Shown: piece after piece, positions 7,864-16,373 of the stretch
Numbering within the stretch: the stretch's first letter is position 1
How the letters are laid out: the number at the start of each line of letters is the position of its first letter
From: Spirochaetaceae bacterium
GTDB lineage: Bacteria > Spirochaetota > Spirochaetia > Treponematales > Treponemataceae
Assembly (NCBI GenBank): GCA_017622135.1
Contig: JAGARR010000014.1
Location: forward strand, 1-58,299
DNA length: 58,299 nt
Reading direction: 5' to 3'
The notes under the pieces: generated by a model
Seen by the model: only the letters and a program-made list of their open reading frames with translations
The model's database searches: none
What the model was told of the DNA's origin: nothing
Translations under genes and position numbers: made by a program

Positions 7864-9141
7864 ATGTGTGCATATTCAACGGCCAAAACACGAAGGCAAT
7901 TTTGGAAGTCGGCGCAGATGGGAACGGGCAGAGCCATCCTGATTATGCGGCAGAATCCCCGGATGGACTTCACCCGTGAAATTGTGGAACTTGCCACCCG
8001 CAATCCCGCCTATGACCCGCAGTTGGAGGACAGCCGTGCCCCCTACGTATTGTCCCTCATCAAGGAGCGGAGACTTGAGGATGAGATAGTCAGGATTCTC
8101 TGCGAAGCCATCCCAAATGTAGACCTTGACGACTGGGATGGAGTTCACCAGCTGGAACTGGCATGGCTGCTAGTTCAGGAAGGATATGCCTGCCTGAAGG
8201 AGACAATCTATGGACGCTATACACAGACCACTTGCGAGCATGATTTCTATGCCTTGGAGGAGGGAATTATTGAGCATGATGGACTCGAGGGGCTTTTGGC
8301 AGTGGCGGAGCGAAACGGGCAGGTTCTATCACAGAATGCAGGCTTCACCCCCGATTTCTGGACTTATGACAAGGCCGTGCAGGAGTCCTTGGAAAAACTG
8401 GAACTGGCTGGGAAAGACAAGCCTTCTATAAAACTATTTCTCTCCGCCTATTTTCGCTTCAAGGAGCTGGGTGGCAGGGACAGCTCCTTGGCGAGGGAGC
8501 TCCAGGAGGATGCCTATGAACTAGTGCGGGAATGTGTGGAACAGAAGAAGGTTGCCCGTGTGCCGGTCCAGTGGATACGCAGGTTATCCGATGACCAGGT
8601 TCTCAAACTGGCACATGAGTTTCTGGAGACACGAGACAAGAAAAGACTCTGCCTGTATCTCGCCATATTTTCACGGAGGAAATTTCCGTTGGGAACGGAA
8701 TACTTGCTGCAGCTGCTCAATCGTCCGATACGAAGGACTCTCTTCAACGAAAGGTTGCTGGATGCCTTGGCACTGTGTTCCGCACCGGAAGTAAGAAGTC
8801 TTGCCCTAGAGATTCTTGGAGACAGGCGGATTGACCCCACCCACTGGGATCTGCTGAGGTTCAACTATCAGGATGGAGATGGCTGTCTGCTGTCAGCTAA
8901 AATCAAGTCATGCCGTAGCCAGCATAAAATTCATGGGGCTGCCATATCCTGTATCCAAATTTACGAGGAGCAGACAACGCAAGACTGCCGCAAGCCGCTC
9001 CTGGCCCTGTATGACAGGTGTCCATGCTCTTATTGCAGAGGCAATATTGTGGACTTGTTGAGGGCAGCTGGAGTGTGTCCATCGGAGATTGAGGAAGAAT
9101 TTCCGTACGATACCTGCAGCCATAGAGATGGCTACAGATAA
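7864..9141 (+). CDS. Helical-repeat protein of unknown function with CPCSYC motif
   Basis: A protein of 425 aa (MCAYSTAKTRR). The chain is almost entirely alpha-helical by composition, with repeated paired-helix segments like ALALCSAPEVRSLALEILGD, which suggests HEAT-type repeats. Near the C-terminus is LYDRCPCSYCRGNIVDLL, a Cys-rich motif that I recall in uncharacterised bacterial proteins but cannot name. No catalytic motif is visible. The start was placed at 7864 because a TATACT box ends 6 nt before it; an upstream extension would run through the divergent promoter region. It is convergent with the metallopeptidase gene. A scaffold or adaptor role is a guess. Confidence 0.7.
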   Translation: MCAYSTAKTRRQFWKSAQMGTGRAILIMRQNPRMDFTREIVELATRNPAYDPQLEDSRAPYVLSLIKERRLEDEIVRILCEAIPNVDLDDWDGVHQLELAWLLVQEGYACLKETIYGRYTQTTCEHDFYALEEGIIEHDGLEGLLAVAERNGQVLSQNAGFTPDFWTYDKAVQESLEKLELAGKDKPSIKLFLSAYFRFKELGGRDSSLARELQEDAYELVRECVEQKKVARVPVQWIRRLSDDQVLKLAHEFLETRDKKRLCLYLAIFSRRKFPLGTEYLLQLLNRPIRRTLFNERLLDALALCSAPEVRSLALEILGDRRIDPTHWDLLRFNYQDGDGCLLSAKIKSCRSQHKIHGAAISCIQIYEEQTTQDCRKPLLALYDRCPCSYCRGNIVDLLRAAGVCPSEIEEEFPYDTCSHRDGYR

Positions 9142-9192
9142 GGCAAACTGACTCATGAGGAAGGGCGAAGCTGATTCTGCCATCACTTTCAG

Positions 9193-12183
9193 CTAGTACA
9201 GGTTGGTGCTCAGGCCGATGGCAAATTCAAAGGCCCTGTCCTCCAGCTCCGGGAAGAAGCTGTAGTTGAAGTCGAAATTCAGCCTCAGTGGAGTGAAGAC
9301 ACCGACGTTGGGGGTGAGTCCCAGGGCGAGGCGGGCGGAGAGGATGTCGGTGTAGGTCATGTCCCCGGCTCCAAGCGTCATAAAGTGGGCGGGCATGTCT
9401 ACAAAGCTCCAGCTCTTGTTCCTGCCGTTGGAGAATTTGCTGGTGTAGGAGAGGCTTGCGGCAATCCTGTTGATGTAGATGAGGGGAAACCACTCAGGCG
9501 ACCACTGGATTTCCTTGGCAAAGAGGGGAAGCATGGCTTCCGCTTGCAGGAAGTAGCTTTGGGACGGGTAGAGTGTAGCCTTGAGGTTCAATAAAACCAC
9601 CATGGCGCTGAGACTGAATCCCAGGTTGTCGTATCGATTGAGCGGGGAGGAGATGGCCGTGACGGGAGCGGTGTACAAGGTGTCCAAGGTTGTGCCGACA
9701 GACACAAAGTGCACACCAAAGAGACCGAACCTGCTGGTGGGTGTCCAGAACAGGCTGACGTTTGCCCGGTTGCGGGCAAAGAAAAGCTGCTGGCTGGCCA
9801 CATCGATATAATCAGTATTGTAGAGGAATGCCGCCAGAAGGCTGTTGAAGGTTATCCCGTCGTGAGTTGCCTGGAGGGTGGGTCTCCCCTCGAACAGATC
9901 GGTGGTGTTCAGCAGCATGAGTCGAACCTTTGGGGTGACGGTCAGCAGGGAATTCAGCAGCAGGTTATGGTAGGTCTGCTTGTAGCCGCTGCCGTCCACC
10001 TCAAGGGAGCTGTTCAGCAGGTAGGTAAAGAGTCCCGTGGGTGCGCCTCCAGTCAGCAGGGTATTGAAGATGCCTGAGTTGGTGACGGGTTGGTAGCCCA
10101 CCGAGGCAAGGTAGACGGGGCGCTCCCACGGAGTTGTTCCCACAAAGGTTGCGCCCACGAGCGTGCCGAAGCTTTCCATGCCGTCCAAGTCGGCGTTGGG
10201 ACCGTGGCTGGCGGCAATGGACAGGGGAAGCCAGCTGCCCTTGAGCAGGTAGGGCCACAGGGAAAAGTCCTGGGCCGAATGGAGGATTGCGGTGTCCGGG
10301 ACTGGCGGAGCGTTTTGGCTCCGGTTCTGGCTTCCGCCAATCTCCCCTTCCGGGCTGGGATTTTCCCCCGTCGCGCCGGGATTTCCCCCTGTTTCCGGCA
10401 AAATTCCTGCGGCCACGGCAGGACCTGCGGTCAGGGAGCTGGGACGAGCAGCGTAAATCCTGTCGCCCTCCAAAAATCTCCCGACAAAAAGAAGCTCGTC
10501 CTCGCCCACCTGGGCGGGGGAAAAGAATCCGCCGGAAATGTCATTCTGATACAGGGTGAATTCCGCCGTACCAGTCTCCCGATTGATTGCAAGCTTTCCA
10601 AGTCGGGGCATGGTTCCCGGCTGCACATAGGAAAAGTAGGCGACGGTTCCCGTGCTGTCGGTGGCTACGGCAAGGTCCTTGGGAAAGATGTCCCCTTGCG
10701 GCAGGGGAAGGCTGCGGGCAGCCCTTGTCGTCGGATTGTAGCATTCGATGGAAAAGTTCATGGCCGCCTTTTTCAAATAGAACAGGTTTCCGTCAGAGTC
10801 GGCCTGGAGATTGGAGATGATGATCCCAAAATCCTGCGGGATTTCCTCAGTCAGGATGGCCTCCTTGATTCTGTCCTTCTTGTCCTGCACCAGGCGGAAA
10901 ATCTGAAGGCTGCTGTTCTGGCTCACATTCCGCACCGCCGCAAGATACCACTCCTGACGGCCGTCCTTCTTGGACCCAAAGACGGTGCCGGTGGTGTGGC
11001 GACTTTCCGGCAGGGTGAAGGTGTCCTTTGTCTCAAAGTCATAGACCTTGATGCTCCTGTGGACGTGGTAGCCGCTGCTGTCCAGGTCCACCACGGTCAG
11101 GTATCTTCCGTCAGCAGAAAGGGACATGGTGGAAAGGCTTGAGCCGGAAAGTATTTGCCGTGGCTTGGTAAAGCCCGTGGCGGACTTTGCGTCGTCGGTG
11201 GCATGGGAGACGGAGACCGCCCTGCCGCTCAGGAACAGAAGCTTTGAGCCGTCGCTGGCGATGGCAGTGTACTGCCTGTTCCCCTTCTTTTTCTCCTCAA
11301 AGGCGGTGACAGGGCTGGATTCCTCAGGATTCTCAGACTCAGCCGGGTCTGCTGGAACAGGCGGAACATCGATGCTTTCCTCAAAATCCCTCCAGGCCTC
11401 CTTCATGGAGATGCCGTAGACCGACTTGAAGATGGTGAAGTAGGTGAGGCCGCCAAGGTTCACCAGCCGCCTCCAGTACTCCGTGTACTTTTCCTCTCCG
11501 TAGGTGCGGTAGAGGTAGCCGGCGAATTCACCACCGAATTTGTACTGGTAGTCCCGCAGATAGATGTCCCGTGCACCGGTTGTTTTCGGGTAGCTGGGGA
11601 ATTTTCCCTCAATCTTCGCCTGCTTCACAAAGTGCCGGGCAAATTCGTTGTTCAGCCGTCCCTCACCGTGGCGGCTTTCCTCCAGGATGGAGACTCCCTC
11701 CAGCTGGTTCCCGGTGGGGACAAAATAATAGGGGGTGAACACGTCTCCAAAGATTTTGGATGCCACGGACCAGAACCGGTTCCTGTTGTTGATGGTTATT
11801 GCGTGGGCCAGCTCGTGGCGAAAGACCGACAGGATGTCGTTGGAAAAGAGGGCTATGTCGGTGGTGGGCTGGGTGTCAAAGACCACGATGTGATTGTAGG
11901 GCAGGGTGGTGAAGTGGGCGTTGAAGCTGTCCTGGGTGCTGACGATGGTGACGGGCAGCCGGAATTCATGCTCCAGCTGGTAGCGCTGGTGCAGCTCCCG
12001 GTAGATTGCGTCCCCGTGGGCTGCCAGCAATGCGGCGGTCTGCTGGGAGTCCGGCCCGTAGATAATGTCGAAGAATTCAGTCTTGATGACCTTCAAGTCC
12101 TTTTGTCCTGCCATGTGGCCATCGTAGGCAAAGAGTCCCCCGCACAGAAGCAGCAGGAGAAGAATAGCACCGTTTTTTTTCAT
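9193..12183 (-). CDS. Outer-membrane protein: signal peptide, zinc metallopeptidase, beta-propeller, C-terminal beta-barrel
   Basis: A protein of 996 aa. Residues 1-20 are a signal peptide (MKKNGAILLLLLLCGGLFAY). RHELAHAI near residue 122 is a HExxH zinc-peptidase motif in the setting of the peptidase-MA-like families; a downstream EESRHGEGR may supply the third ligand. The middle (about 290-620) has WD40/PD40-like propeller strands (KLLFLSG, LSADGRYLTVVDLD). A Pro/Gly/Asn/Glu-rich linker follows at about 595-640. The last 330 residues are alternating beta strands and the chain ends in an aromatic residue (STNLY), as in outer-membrane barrels. ATG 12183 has AAAGG upstream; a longer frame starts at 12219. 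A paralogue relic lies at 12296-12457. Confidence 0.8.
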   Translation of the reverse strand: MKKNGAILLLLLLCGGLFAYDGHMAGQKDLKVIKTEFFDIIYGPDSQQTAALLAAHGDAIYRELHQRYQLEHEFRLPVTIVSTQDSFNAHFTTLPYNHIVVFDTQPTTDIALFSNDILSVFRHELAHAITINNRNRFWSVASKIFGDVFTPYYFVPTGNQLEGVSILEESRHGEGRLNNEFARHFVKQAKIEGKFPSYPKTTGARDIYLRDYQYKFGGEFAGYLYRTYGEEKYTEYWRRLVNLGGLTYFTIFKSVYGISMKEAWRDFEESIDVPPVPADPAESENPEESSPVTAFEEKKKGNRQYTAIASDGSKLLFLSGRAVSVSHATDDAKSATGFTKPRQILSGSSLSTMSLSADGRYLTVVDLDSSGYHVHRSIKVYDFETKDTFTLPESRHTTGTVFGSKKDGRQEWYLAAVRNVSQNSSLQIFRLVQDKKDRIKEAILTEEIPQDFGIIISNLQADSDGNLFYLKKAAMNFSIECYNPTTRAARSLPLPQGDIFPKDLAVATDSTGTVAYFSYVQPGTMPRLGKLAINRETGTAEFTLYQNDISGGFFSPAQVGEDELLFVGRFLEGDRIYAARPSSLTAGPAVAAGILPETGGNPGATGENPSPEGEIGGSQNRSQNAPPVPDTAILHSAQDFSLWPYLLKGSWLPLSIAASHGPNADLDGMESFGTLVGATFVGTTPWERPVYLASVGYQPVTNSGIFNTLLTGGAPTGLFTYLLNSSLEVDGSGYKQTYHNLLLNSLLTVTPKVRLMLLNTTDLFEGRPTLQATHDGITFNSLLAAFLYNTDYIDVASQQLFFARNRANVSLFWTPTSRFGLFGVHFVSVGTTLDTLYTAPVTAISSPLNRYDNLGFSLSAMVVLLNLKATLYPSQSYFLQAEAMLPLFAKEIQWSPEWFPLIYINRIAASLSYTSKFSNGRNKSWSFVDMPAHFMTLGAGDMTYTDILSARLALGLTPNVGVFTPLRLNFDFNYSFFPELEDRAFEFAIGLSTNLY

Positions 12184-12295
12184 AATCATACCTTTTTGTT
12201 GGTTTGGATGCCTGAGCATCCTGAGATGAAGTATATCGTTTTTTTTCTGTTTGTCCTAGTTGTCGGCGGGAGCATTCCGCAAGCGGACGGAAGGT

Positions 12296-12457
12296 CTACA
12301 GTCCCACCGCAAACGAGAGGTCAAAATTGAAGTGTGCCTGGTCCCCTTCGGGGAAGAACCGATACCTGAAGTTACAATTCAGGGTGGGATGGACACTGGT
12401 GTAATTGCCGAGGTTTGGCGACAGGGTGAATCTGTCAAAGGGATTTTTCTCCAAATC
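12296..12457 (-). pseudogene. Relic of a beta-barrel protein C-terminus (53 codons)
   Basis: On the minus strand an open stretch of 53 codons ends with a TAG at 12298-12296. It includes TLSPNLGNYTSVHPTLNCNF, RYRFFPEGDQ and FNFDLSFAVGL. This aligns with the end of the neighbouring 996-aa protein (LTPNVGVFTPLRLNFDFNYS, FFPELEDRAFEFAIGL). An in-frame TAG at 12460-12458 directly precedes it and no start codon or ribosome binding site is available. It is best read as the surviving 3' end of a tandem paralogue. The upstream part has been replaced by the metY promoter region. Confidence 0.7.
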
Positions 12458-12460
12458 CTA

Positions 12461-12489
12461 TTGACAAAGTAGGAAGTGGCGGGTATAGT
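12461..12489 (+). promoter_or_regulatory. Consensus sigma-70 promoter of the leader peptide-metY unit
   Basis: TTGACA (12461-12466), exactly 17 nt, then TATAGT (12484-12489). This is one of the best promoters in the window. The predicted start near 12496 falls inside the adjacent palindrome. Confidence 0.85.
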
Positions 12490-12492
12490 CCC

Positions 12493-12517
12493 ATTACCTA
12501 GTGAATTACTAGGTAAT
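12493..12517. promoter_or_regulatory. Perfect 10-bp inverted repeat at the transcription start (operator)
   Basis: ATTACCTAGT (12493-12502), a 5-nt centre GAATT, and ACTAGGTAAT (12508-12517). It begins 3 nt after the -10 box, which is where a dimeric repressor would block initiation. The layout would suit an Rrf2/CymR-type regulator of cysteine metabolism; that family assignment is a guess. Confidence 0.75.
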
Positions 12518-12541
12518 ATTCTTGCAGGAGGAGGTTTGCTC

Positions 12542-12628
12542 ATGGCCTTGCGTTTGATTGCCATTTATTTTGAAAAGCTGGTTCGGGCGAACTTCCGTTT
12601 TGGCAGGATGTGTCCCTCCTGTTGCTGA
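12542..12628 (+). CDS. 28-aa leader peptide ending in CPSCC
   Basis: ATG 12542 has a strong Shine-Dalgarno (AGGAGGAGG, 12527-12535). The peptide MALRLIAIYFEKLVRANF continues RFGRMCPSCC and stops at TGA, so three of its last five residues are Cys, the final two adjacent. It lies between the promoter and operator and the metY gene. Cysteine-rich leader peptides are known as cysteine-responsive attenuators in mycobacteria (ribosome stalling at Cys codons when charged tRNA-Cys is scarce). By analogy this leader may couple metY expression to cysteine supply. The position and Cys codons are observed; the mechanism is inferred. Confidence 0.7.
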   Translation: MALRLIAIYFEKLVRANFRFGRMCPSCC

Positions 12629-12705
12629 ATTCCATCGTATTTGTTGATTATGTCCGCCGTTGTGTGGATTCATTTAGCTTCGTACCAGCCATAAACTATC
12701 ATTTT

Positions 12706-12734
12706 GCCGCCACCTGGGGATGCCTTGGGGCGGC
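12706..12734 (+). promoter_or_regulatory. GC-rich stem-loop just upstream of the metY ribosome binding site
   Basis: GCCGCC (12706-12711) pairs with GGCGGC (12729-12734), with a further CC/GG pair inside after a bulged A. The stem ends 6 nt before the metY Shine-Dalgarno AGGAG (12741-12745). No U-run follows, so it is more likely to affect translation or be part of an antiterminator than to terminate. Confidence 0.5.
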
Positions 12735-12751
12735 TGTAACAGGAGAGATCT

Positions 12752-14035
12752 ATGTCAAACTACAAATTCGAAACCTTACAGCTTCATGTGGGCCAGGAGC
12801 AGCCTGACCCAGCTACTGATGCACGGGCGGTTCCCATCTATGCCACTACCTCCTACGTATTTCATGACTGCGCCCACGCCGCCGCCCGCTTTAATCTGAC
12901 CGATGCGGGTAACATCTATGGCCGTCTCACCAATTCCACCCAAGATGTACTGGAAAAGAGGATTGCTGCTCTGGAAGGTGGCGTTGCAGCCTTGGCGGTG
13001 GCATCCGGTGCTGCTGCCATTGCCTACACCATTCAAGCTCTTGCTCAAAATGGCGGCCACATCGTCTCCCAGAAGACCATCTACGGCGGCACCTACAACC
13101 TGCTGGCCAACACCCTCAAGGGGTTCGGTATCTCCACCAGCTTTGTGGACATCCACAGCCTAGCGGAGGTGGAGGCCGCCATTCAGCCCAACACCAGGGC
13201 CATCTACATCGAAACCTTGGGAAACCCCAACAGTGACATTCCAGACATCGACGCAGTGGCGGTCCTTGCCCACAAGCACGGCCTGCCCCTGGTGGTGGAC
13301 AGCACCTTTGCCACACCCTTTCTGCTGCGGCCTATTGAGCATGGTGCCGACGTTGTGATTCATTCCGCCACCAAGTTTATCGGCGGCCATGGAACAACCT
13401 TGGGGGGCATCATTGTGGATTCCGGCACCTTTGACTGGGCAGCCAGTGGCAAGTATCCCGGTATTGCGGAGCCGAATCCCAGCTACCACGGTGTGTCCTT
13501 TGTGCAGGCTGCAGGGCCCGCTGCCTTTGTCACCTACATCCGGGCCATCTTACTGAGGGACACTGGCGCTGTCATCTCCCCCTTCGCCGCATTCCTTTTG
13601 CTGCAGGGGGTGGAAACCCTGTCCCTGCGGCTGGAGCGCCATGCCCAGAACACGGCCAGGGTGGTGGAATTCCTTTCCAAGCATCCACTGGTGGAGAAGG
13701 TGAACCATCCCTCCCTGCCCAGCCATTCCGACCATGGCCTGTACCGGAAGTACTTCCCCAAGGGCGGCGGCTCCATCTTCACCTTTGAAATCAAGGGTGG
13801 CCAGCAGGAGGCCCACCGCTTCATCGACAGCCTCAAGCTCTTCTCCCTGCTGGCCAACGTGGCGGACGTGAAGAGTCTGGTAATTCACCCCGCCACCACC
13901 ACCCACAGTCAGCTGACGGAGGCGGAACTGGCGGAGCAGGGAATCAAGCCCAGCACCATCCGGCTTTCTGTGGGAACGGAGCATATCGACGACATTATCG
14001 CCGACCTGCAGGGAGGATTCGACAGCCTGGCCTAA
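12752..14035 (+). CDS. metY: O-acetylhomoserine/O-acetylserine sulfhydrylase (PLP-dependent)
   Basis: A protein of 427 aa of the Cys/Met-metabolism PLP enzymes. It should form homocysteine (or cysteine) from an O-acetylated amino acid and sulfide. The PLP-lysine lies in SATKFIGGHGTTLGG (Lys about 209). Other family segments are SGAAAIAYTI, YGGTYNLL, IETLGNPNSDIPD, VDSTFATPFLLRP and VGTEHIDDIIADL. The length of about 430 aa and the long insert after the lysine (SYHGVSFVQAAG) fit the MetY subfamily rather than MetB/MetC. AGGAG precedes the start. It is controlled by the promoter, palindrome and Cys leader upstream and closed by a terminator. Confidence 0.93.
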   Translation: MSNYKFETLQLHVGQEQPDPATDARAVPIYATTSYVFHDCAHAAARFNLTDAGNIYGRLTNSTQDVLEKRIAALEGGVAALAVASGAAAIAYTIQALAQNGGHIVSQKTIYGGTYNLLANTLKGFGISTSFVDIHSLAEVEAAIQPNTRAIYIETLGNPNSDIPDIDAVAVLAHKHGLPLVVDSTFATPFLLRPIEHGADVVIHSATKFIGGHGTTLGGIIVDSGTFDWAASGKYPGIAEPNPSYHGVSFVQAAGPAAFVTYIRAILLRDTGAVISPFAAFLLLQGVETLSLRLERHAQNTARVVEFLSKHPLVEKVNHPSLPSHSDHGLYRKYFPKGGGSIFTFEIKGGQQEAHRFIDSLKLFSLLANVADVKSLVIHPATTTHSQLTEAELAEQGIKPSTIRLSVGTEHIDDIIADLQGGFDSLA

Positions 14036-14047
14036 GGTGTGGTAGGA

Positions 14048-14080
14048 GGGCCTCGCCGGTGGTGGCGGGGCTCTTTTTTT
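14048..14080 (+). terminator. Terminator of metY
   Basis: GCCTCGCC (14050-14057) pairs with GGCGGGGC (14064-14071) across a short loop and is followed by a run of T. Confidence 0.85.
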
Positions 14081-14154
14081 GAGGGAATTTCTGCCAGCCA
14101 GACCCGCTTTTCGGTGGGCTTCTGATGCACTTGCGGTGCAGGCTTGTCCGTAAT

Positions 14155-14190
14155 GCCCCGCTGGATTGATTCTCGATTTCCGTGTATAGT
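14155..14190 (+). promoter_or_regulatory. Promoter copy A of a duplicated 36-nt promoter (ABC transporter)
   Basis: This 36-nt block (begins GCCCCGCTGGATTGA, ends TTTCCGTGTATAGT) is 32/36 identical to 17366-17401. TATAGT (14185-14190) ends 6 nt before ATG 14197. No Shine-Dalgarno is present, so the message should be leaderless. Confidence 0.65.
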
Positions 14191-14196
14191 TGTGCA

Positions 14197-14862
14197 ATGG
14201 AATTGAATATTGACTTCATGGTCAAGTATTTGCCTTGGTATGTGGACGCGGCCATATTGACGGTACGCATCGCCCTGTGGGGCATCCTCCTTTCCCTACT
14301 GGTAGGGGCTGCCTGTGCAGTGGTGCGGTATTACCGCATTCCGGTGCTGCGGCGGCTGGTGTCGCTGTATGTGGAGGTCAGCCGGAACACTCCCCTGCTG
14401 GTGCAGCTCTTCTTCCTGTATTTTGGCCTGCCCAAGATGGGGGTGGTGCTGAGTTCGGAGGTCTGTGCCGTCATCGGACTGGCCTTTCTGGGAGGCAGCT
14501 ACATGGCAGAATCCTTCCGTAGTGGCCTTGAGTCCATTGAGCCAGCCCAGCTTGAGGCGGCTGCCAGCCTGGGCATGGGGCGACGGCTCACCATGGCGGA
14601 GGTGGTGTTTCCCCAGGCAATGGCTGTTTCGGTGCCGGGACTCTGCGCCAATGTCATCTTCCTGATAAAGGAAACCTCGGTGGTCAGCGGCATCGCCCTG
14701 GCGGACCTGATGTACGTCACCAAGGATCTCATCGGATTGTATTACGAGACCGACGAGGCCCTCACCATGCTGGTAGTGTTCTACCTGATTATCCTGCTGC
14801 CGGTTTCTGTGGCGGCATCGATTTTGGAGCGGAGGCTGCGTCATGCTGGATTCGGGAATTAG
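14197..14862 (+). CDS. Polar amino-acid ABC transporter permease (HisM/GlnP family), first subunit
   Basis: A protein of 221 aa with about five hydrophobic helices. The cytoplasmic EAA loop reads ESIEPAQLEAAASLGMGRR, the site that docks on the ATPase. SRNTPLLVQLFFLYFGLP near residue 65 is typical of the His/Glu/Gln/Arg permease family. It forms a heterodimer with the next permease. ATG 14197 is preceded directly by TATAGT plus TGTGCA. Its 3' end overlaps the next gene by 20 nt. Confidence 0.93.
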   Translation: MELNIDFMVKYLPWYVDAAILTVRIALWGILLSLLVGAACAVVRYYRIPVLRRLVSLYVEVSRNTPLLVQLFFLYFGLPKMGVVLSSEVCAVIGLAFLGGSYMAESFRSGLESIEPAQLEAAASLGMGRRLTMAEVVFPQAMAVSVPGLCANVIFLIKETSVVSGIALADLMYVTKDLIGLYYETDEALTMLVVFYLIILLPVSVAASILERRLRHAGFGN

Positions 14863-15517
14863 CGTCCTGTTCATGGGCCACAACTTCCTGCGGCTGCTGG
14901 GAGGGCTGTGGGTCACGCTGCGAATCAGCCTCATTGCGGTGGTGCTGTCCATGCCACTGGGAATTTTGTTCGGCATGTTTATGACCCTGCGGAATCCGGT
15001 GAGCAGGGCGGTGAGCCGAGTCTACCTTGAGTTCGTGCGGATTATGCCCCAGCTGGTGCTGCTGTTCATCGCCTATTTCGGCGTGACACGGGCATTCGGC
15101 TGGAATCTGTCGGCGGAGGCCAGCGCCATCCTGGTGTTCACCCTGTGGGGGACAGCGGAGATGGGAGACCTGGTGCGGGGCGCACTCATCAGCATCCCGA
15201 AGCACCAGTACGAGAGCGCCACTGCCCTGGGCCTGAGCCGGATTCAGACCTTCCTGCTCGTCATCATCCCCCAGACACTGCGGCGGCTGGTTCCCCTCAC
15301 CATCAACCTCACCACCCGCATGATCAAGACCACCAGTCTGGTGGTGCTCATTGGCATGACGGAGGTGCTGAAGGTGGGCAAGCAGATTATCGATGCGAAT
15401 CGGTTCACCCATCCCACGGCGGCTCTGTGGGTCTACGGCGTGATTTTTTTGTTGTATTTTCTGGCCTGCTGGCCCATTTCGCTGCTGGCAAAGAAACTTG
15501 AGAGACGATGGAGGTAA
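14843..15517 (+). CDS. Polar amino-acid ABC transporter permease, second subunit
   Basis: A protein of 224 aa, the same family as the preceding permease. The EAA loop is [20 protein letters not shown], and [18 protein letters not shown] matches the family's N-terminal transmembrane region. It overlaps the first permease by 20 nt and the ATPase frame slightly, so the three are translationally coupled. The substrate cannot be fixed from sequence; the group covers His, Arg, Gln, Glu and cystine. Confidence 0.93.
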   Translation: MLDSGISVLFMGHNFLRLLGGLWVTLRISLIAVVLSMPLGILFGMFMTLRNPVSRAVSRVYLEFVRIMPQLVLLFIAYFGVTRAFGWNLSAEASAILVFTLWGTAEMGDLVRGALISIPKHQYESATALGLSRIQTFLLVIIPQTLRRLVPLTINLTTRMIKTTSLVVLIGMTEVLKVGKQIIDANRFTHPTAALWVYGVIFLLYFLACWPISLLAKKLERRWR

Positions 15518-15522
15518 GGGGA

Positions 15523-16293
15523 ATGGAGCGGAATGTGCAGCTTGAGGTGGTGGATCTGGTGAAGCGATTCGGAGCCGATACAGTTCTGGACGGCATCAGT
15601 CTGAGGGTGCATCAGGGCGAGGTGGTGGTGGTGCTGGGGCCCTCCGGCTGTGGCAAGAGCACCCTGCTGCGGTGCATGAACGGACTGGAGCGGCCAGACG
15701 GAGGCTCCATCCTGGTGGACGGGGAGAAGGTGGATCCTGATGCCCGCCGTTCCAAGGAGCTCCGGCAGAAAATTGGCATGGTGTTCCAGAGCTACGACCT
15801 TTTCCCCCACCGGAATATCTTGGACAACGTGACTCTGGCGCCGGTGAAGGTGCAGAAGCGGAGTCGTGCCGAGGCGGAGGGTGAGGCCCAAAGGCTTTTG
15901 GAGCGGGTGGGCTTGTGGGAAAAGCGAAAGTCCTTTCCACGGGAGCTTTCCGGCGGCCAGAAGCAGCGGGTGGCCATTGTGCGGGCCCTGTGCATGAACC
16001 CAGAGGTGATGCTCTTTGACGAGGTGACGGCCGCCCTGGATCCGGAGATGGTGCGGGAGGTGCTGGATGTCATCCTGGAACTGGCAAACCAAGGCATGAC
16101 CATGGTGATTGTCACCCATGAGATGCAGTTTGCCCGGGCAGTGGCAGACAGGATTGTGTTTCTGGACAAGGGCCGTATTGTGGAGGAGGAGGATCCGGAG
16201 GAATTCTTCACCAAGCCCAAGACCCAGCGGGCCAAGGACTTCCTTCAGACCTTTACCTTCCAGAAGCACAAGTCCAGCGTGGCTTCGGAATGA
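15523..16293 (+). CDS. Polar amino-acid ABC transporter ATP-binding protein
   Basis: A protein of 256 aa. Walker [11 protein letters not shown]-loop [10 protein letters not shown], signature [15 protein letters not shown], Walker [14 protein letters not shown] and H-loop IVTHEM are complete and in order, as in GlnQ/HisP. ATG 15523 (MERNVQLEV) was chosen over ATG 15508 because GGAGGTAAGGGGA lies at the right distance before it. A terminator-like hairpin separates it from the binding-protein gene. Confidence 0.95.
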   Translation: MERNVQLEVVDLVKRFGADTVLDGISLRVHQGEVVVVLGPSGCGKSTLLRCMNGLERPDGGSILVDGEKVDPDARRSKELRQKIGMVFQSYDLFPHRNILDNVTLAPVKVQKRSRAEAEGEAQRLLERVGLWEKRKSFPRELSGGQKQRVAIVRALCMNPEVMLFDEVTAALDPEMVREVLDVILELANQGMTMVIVTHEMQFARAVADRIVFLDKGRIVEEEDPEEFFTKPKTQRAKDFLQTFTFQKHKSSVASE

Positions 16294-16294
16294 G

Positions 16295-16337
16295 GCTCTG
16301 CGGCCACTGAACCGCAGAACGAGAACAGAGCTTTTTT
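16295..16337 (+). terminator. Internal terminator/attenuator between ATPase and binding-protein genes
   Basis: GCTCTG (16295-16300) pairs with CAGAGC (16326-16331), followed by six T. An alternative inner stem CTGCGG/CCGCAG competes for part of the left arm. Next to it TTTTCCT-AGTG-AGGAAAA forms a further small inverted repeat. This could set the ratio of binding protein to membrane complex. Confidence 0.55.
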
Positions 16338-16373
16338 CCTAGTGAGGAAAATAAATAGAGCAAGGAGATTCTT

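Noticed and set aside
12518..12751. T-box or SAM riboswitch before metY
   Set aside because: No T-box sequence (TGGNACCGCG) or SAM-I core was seen; the leader peptide explains the spacing better.
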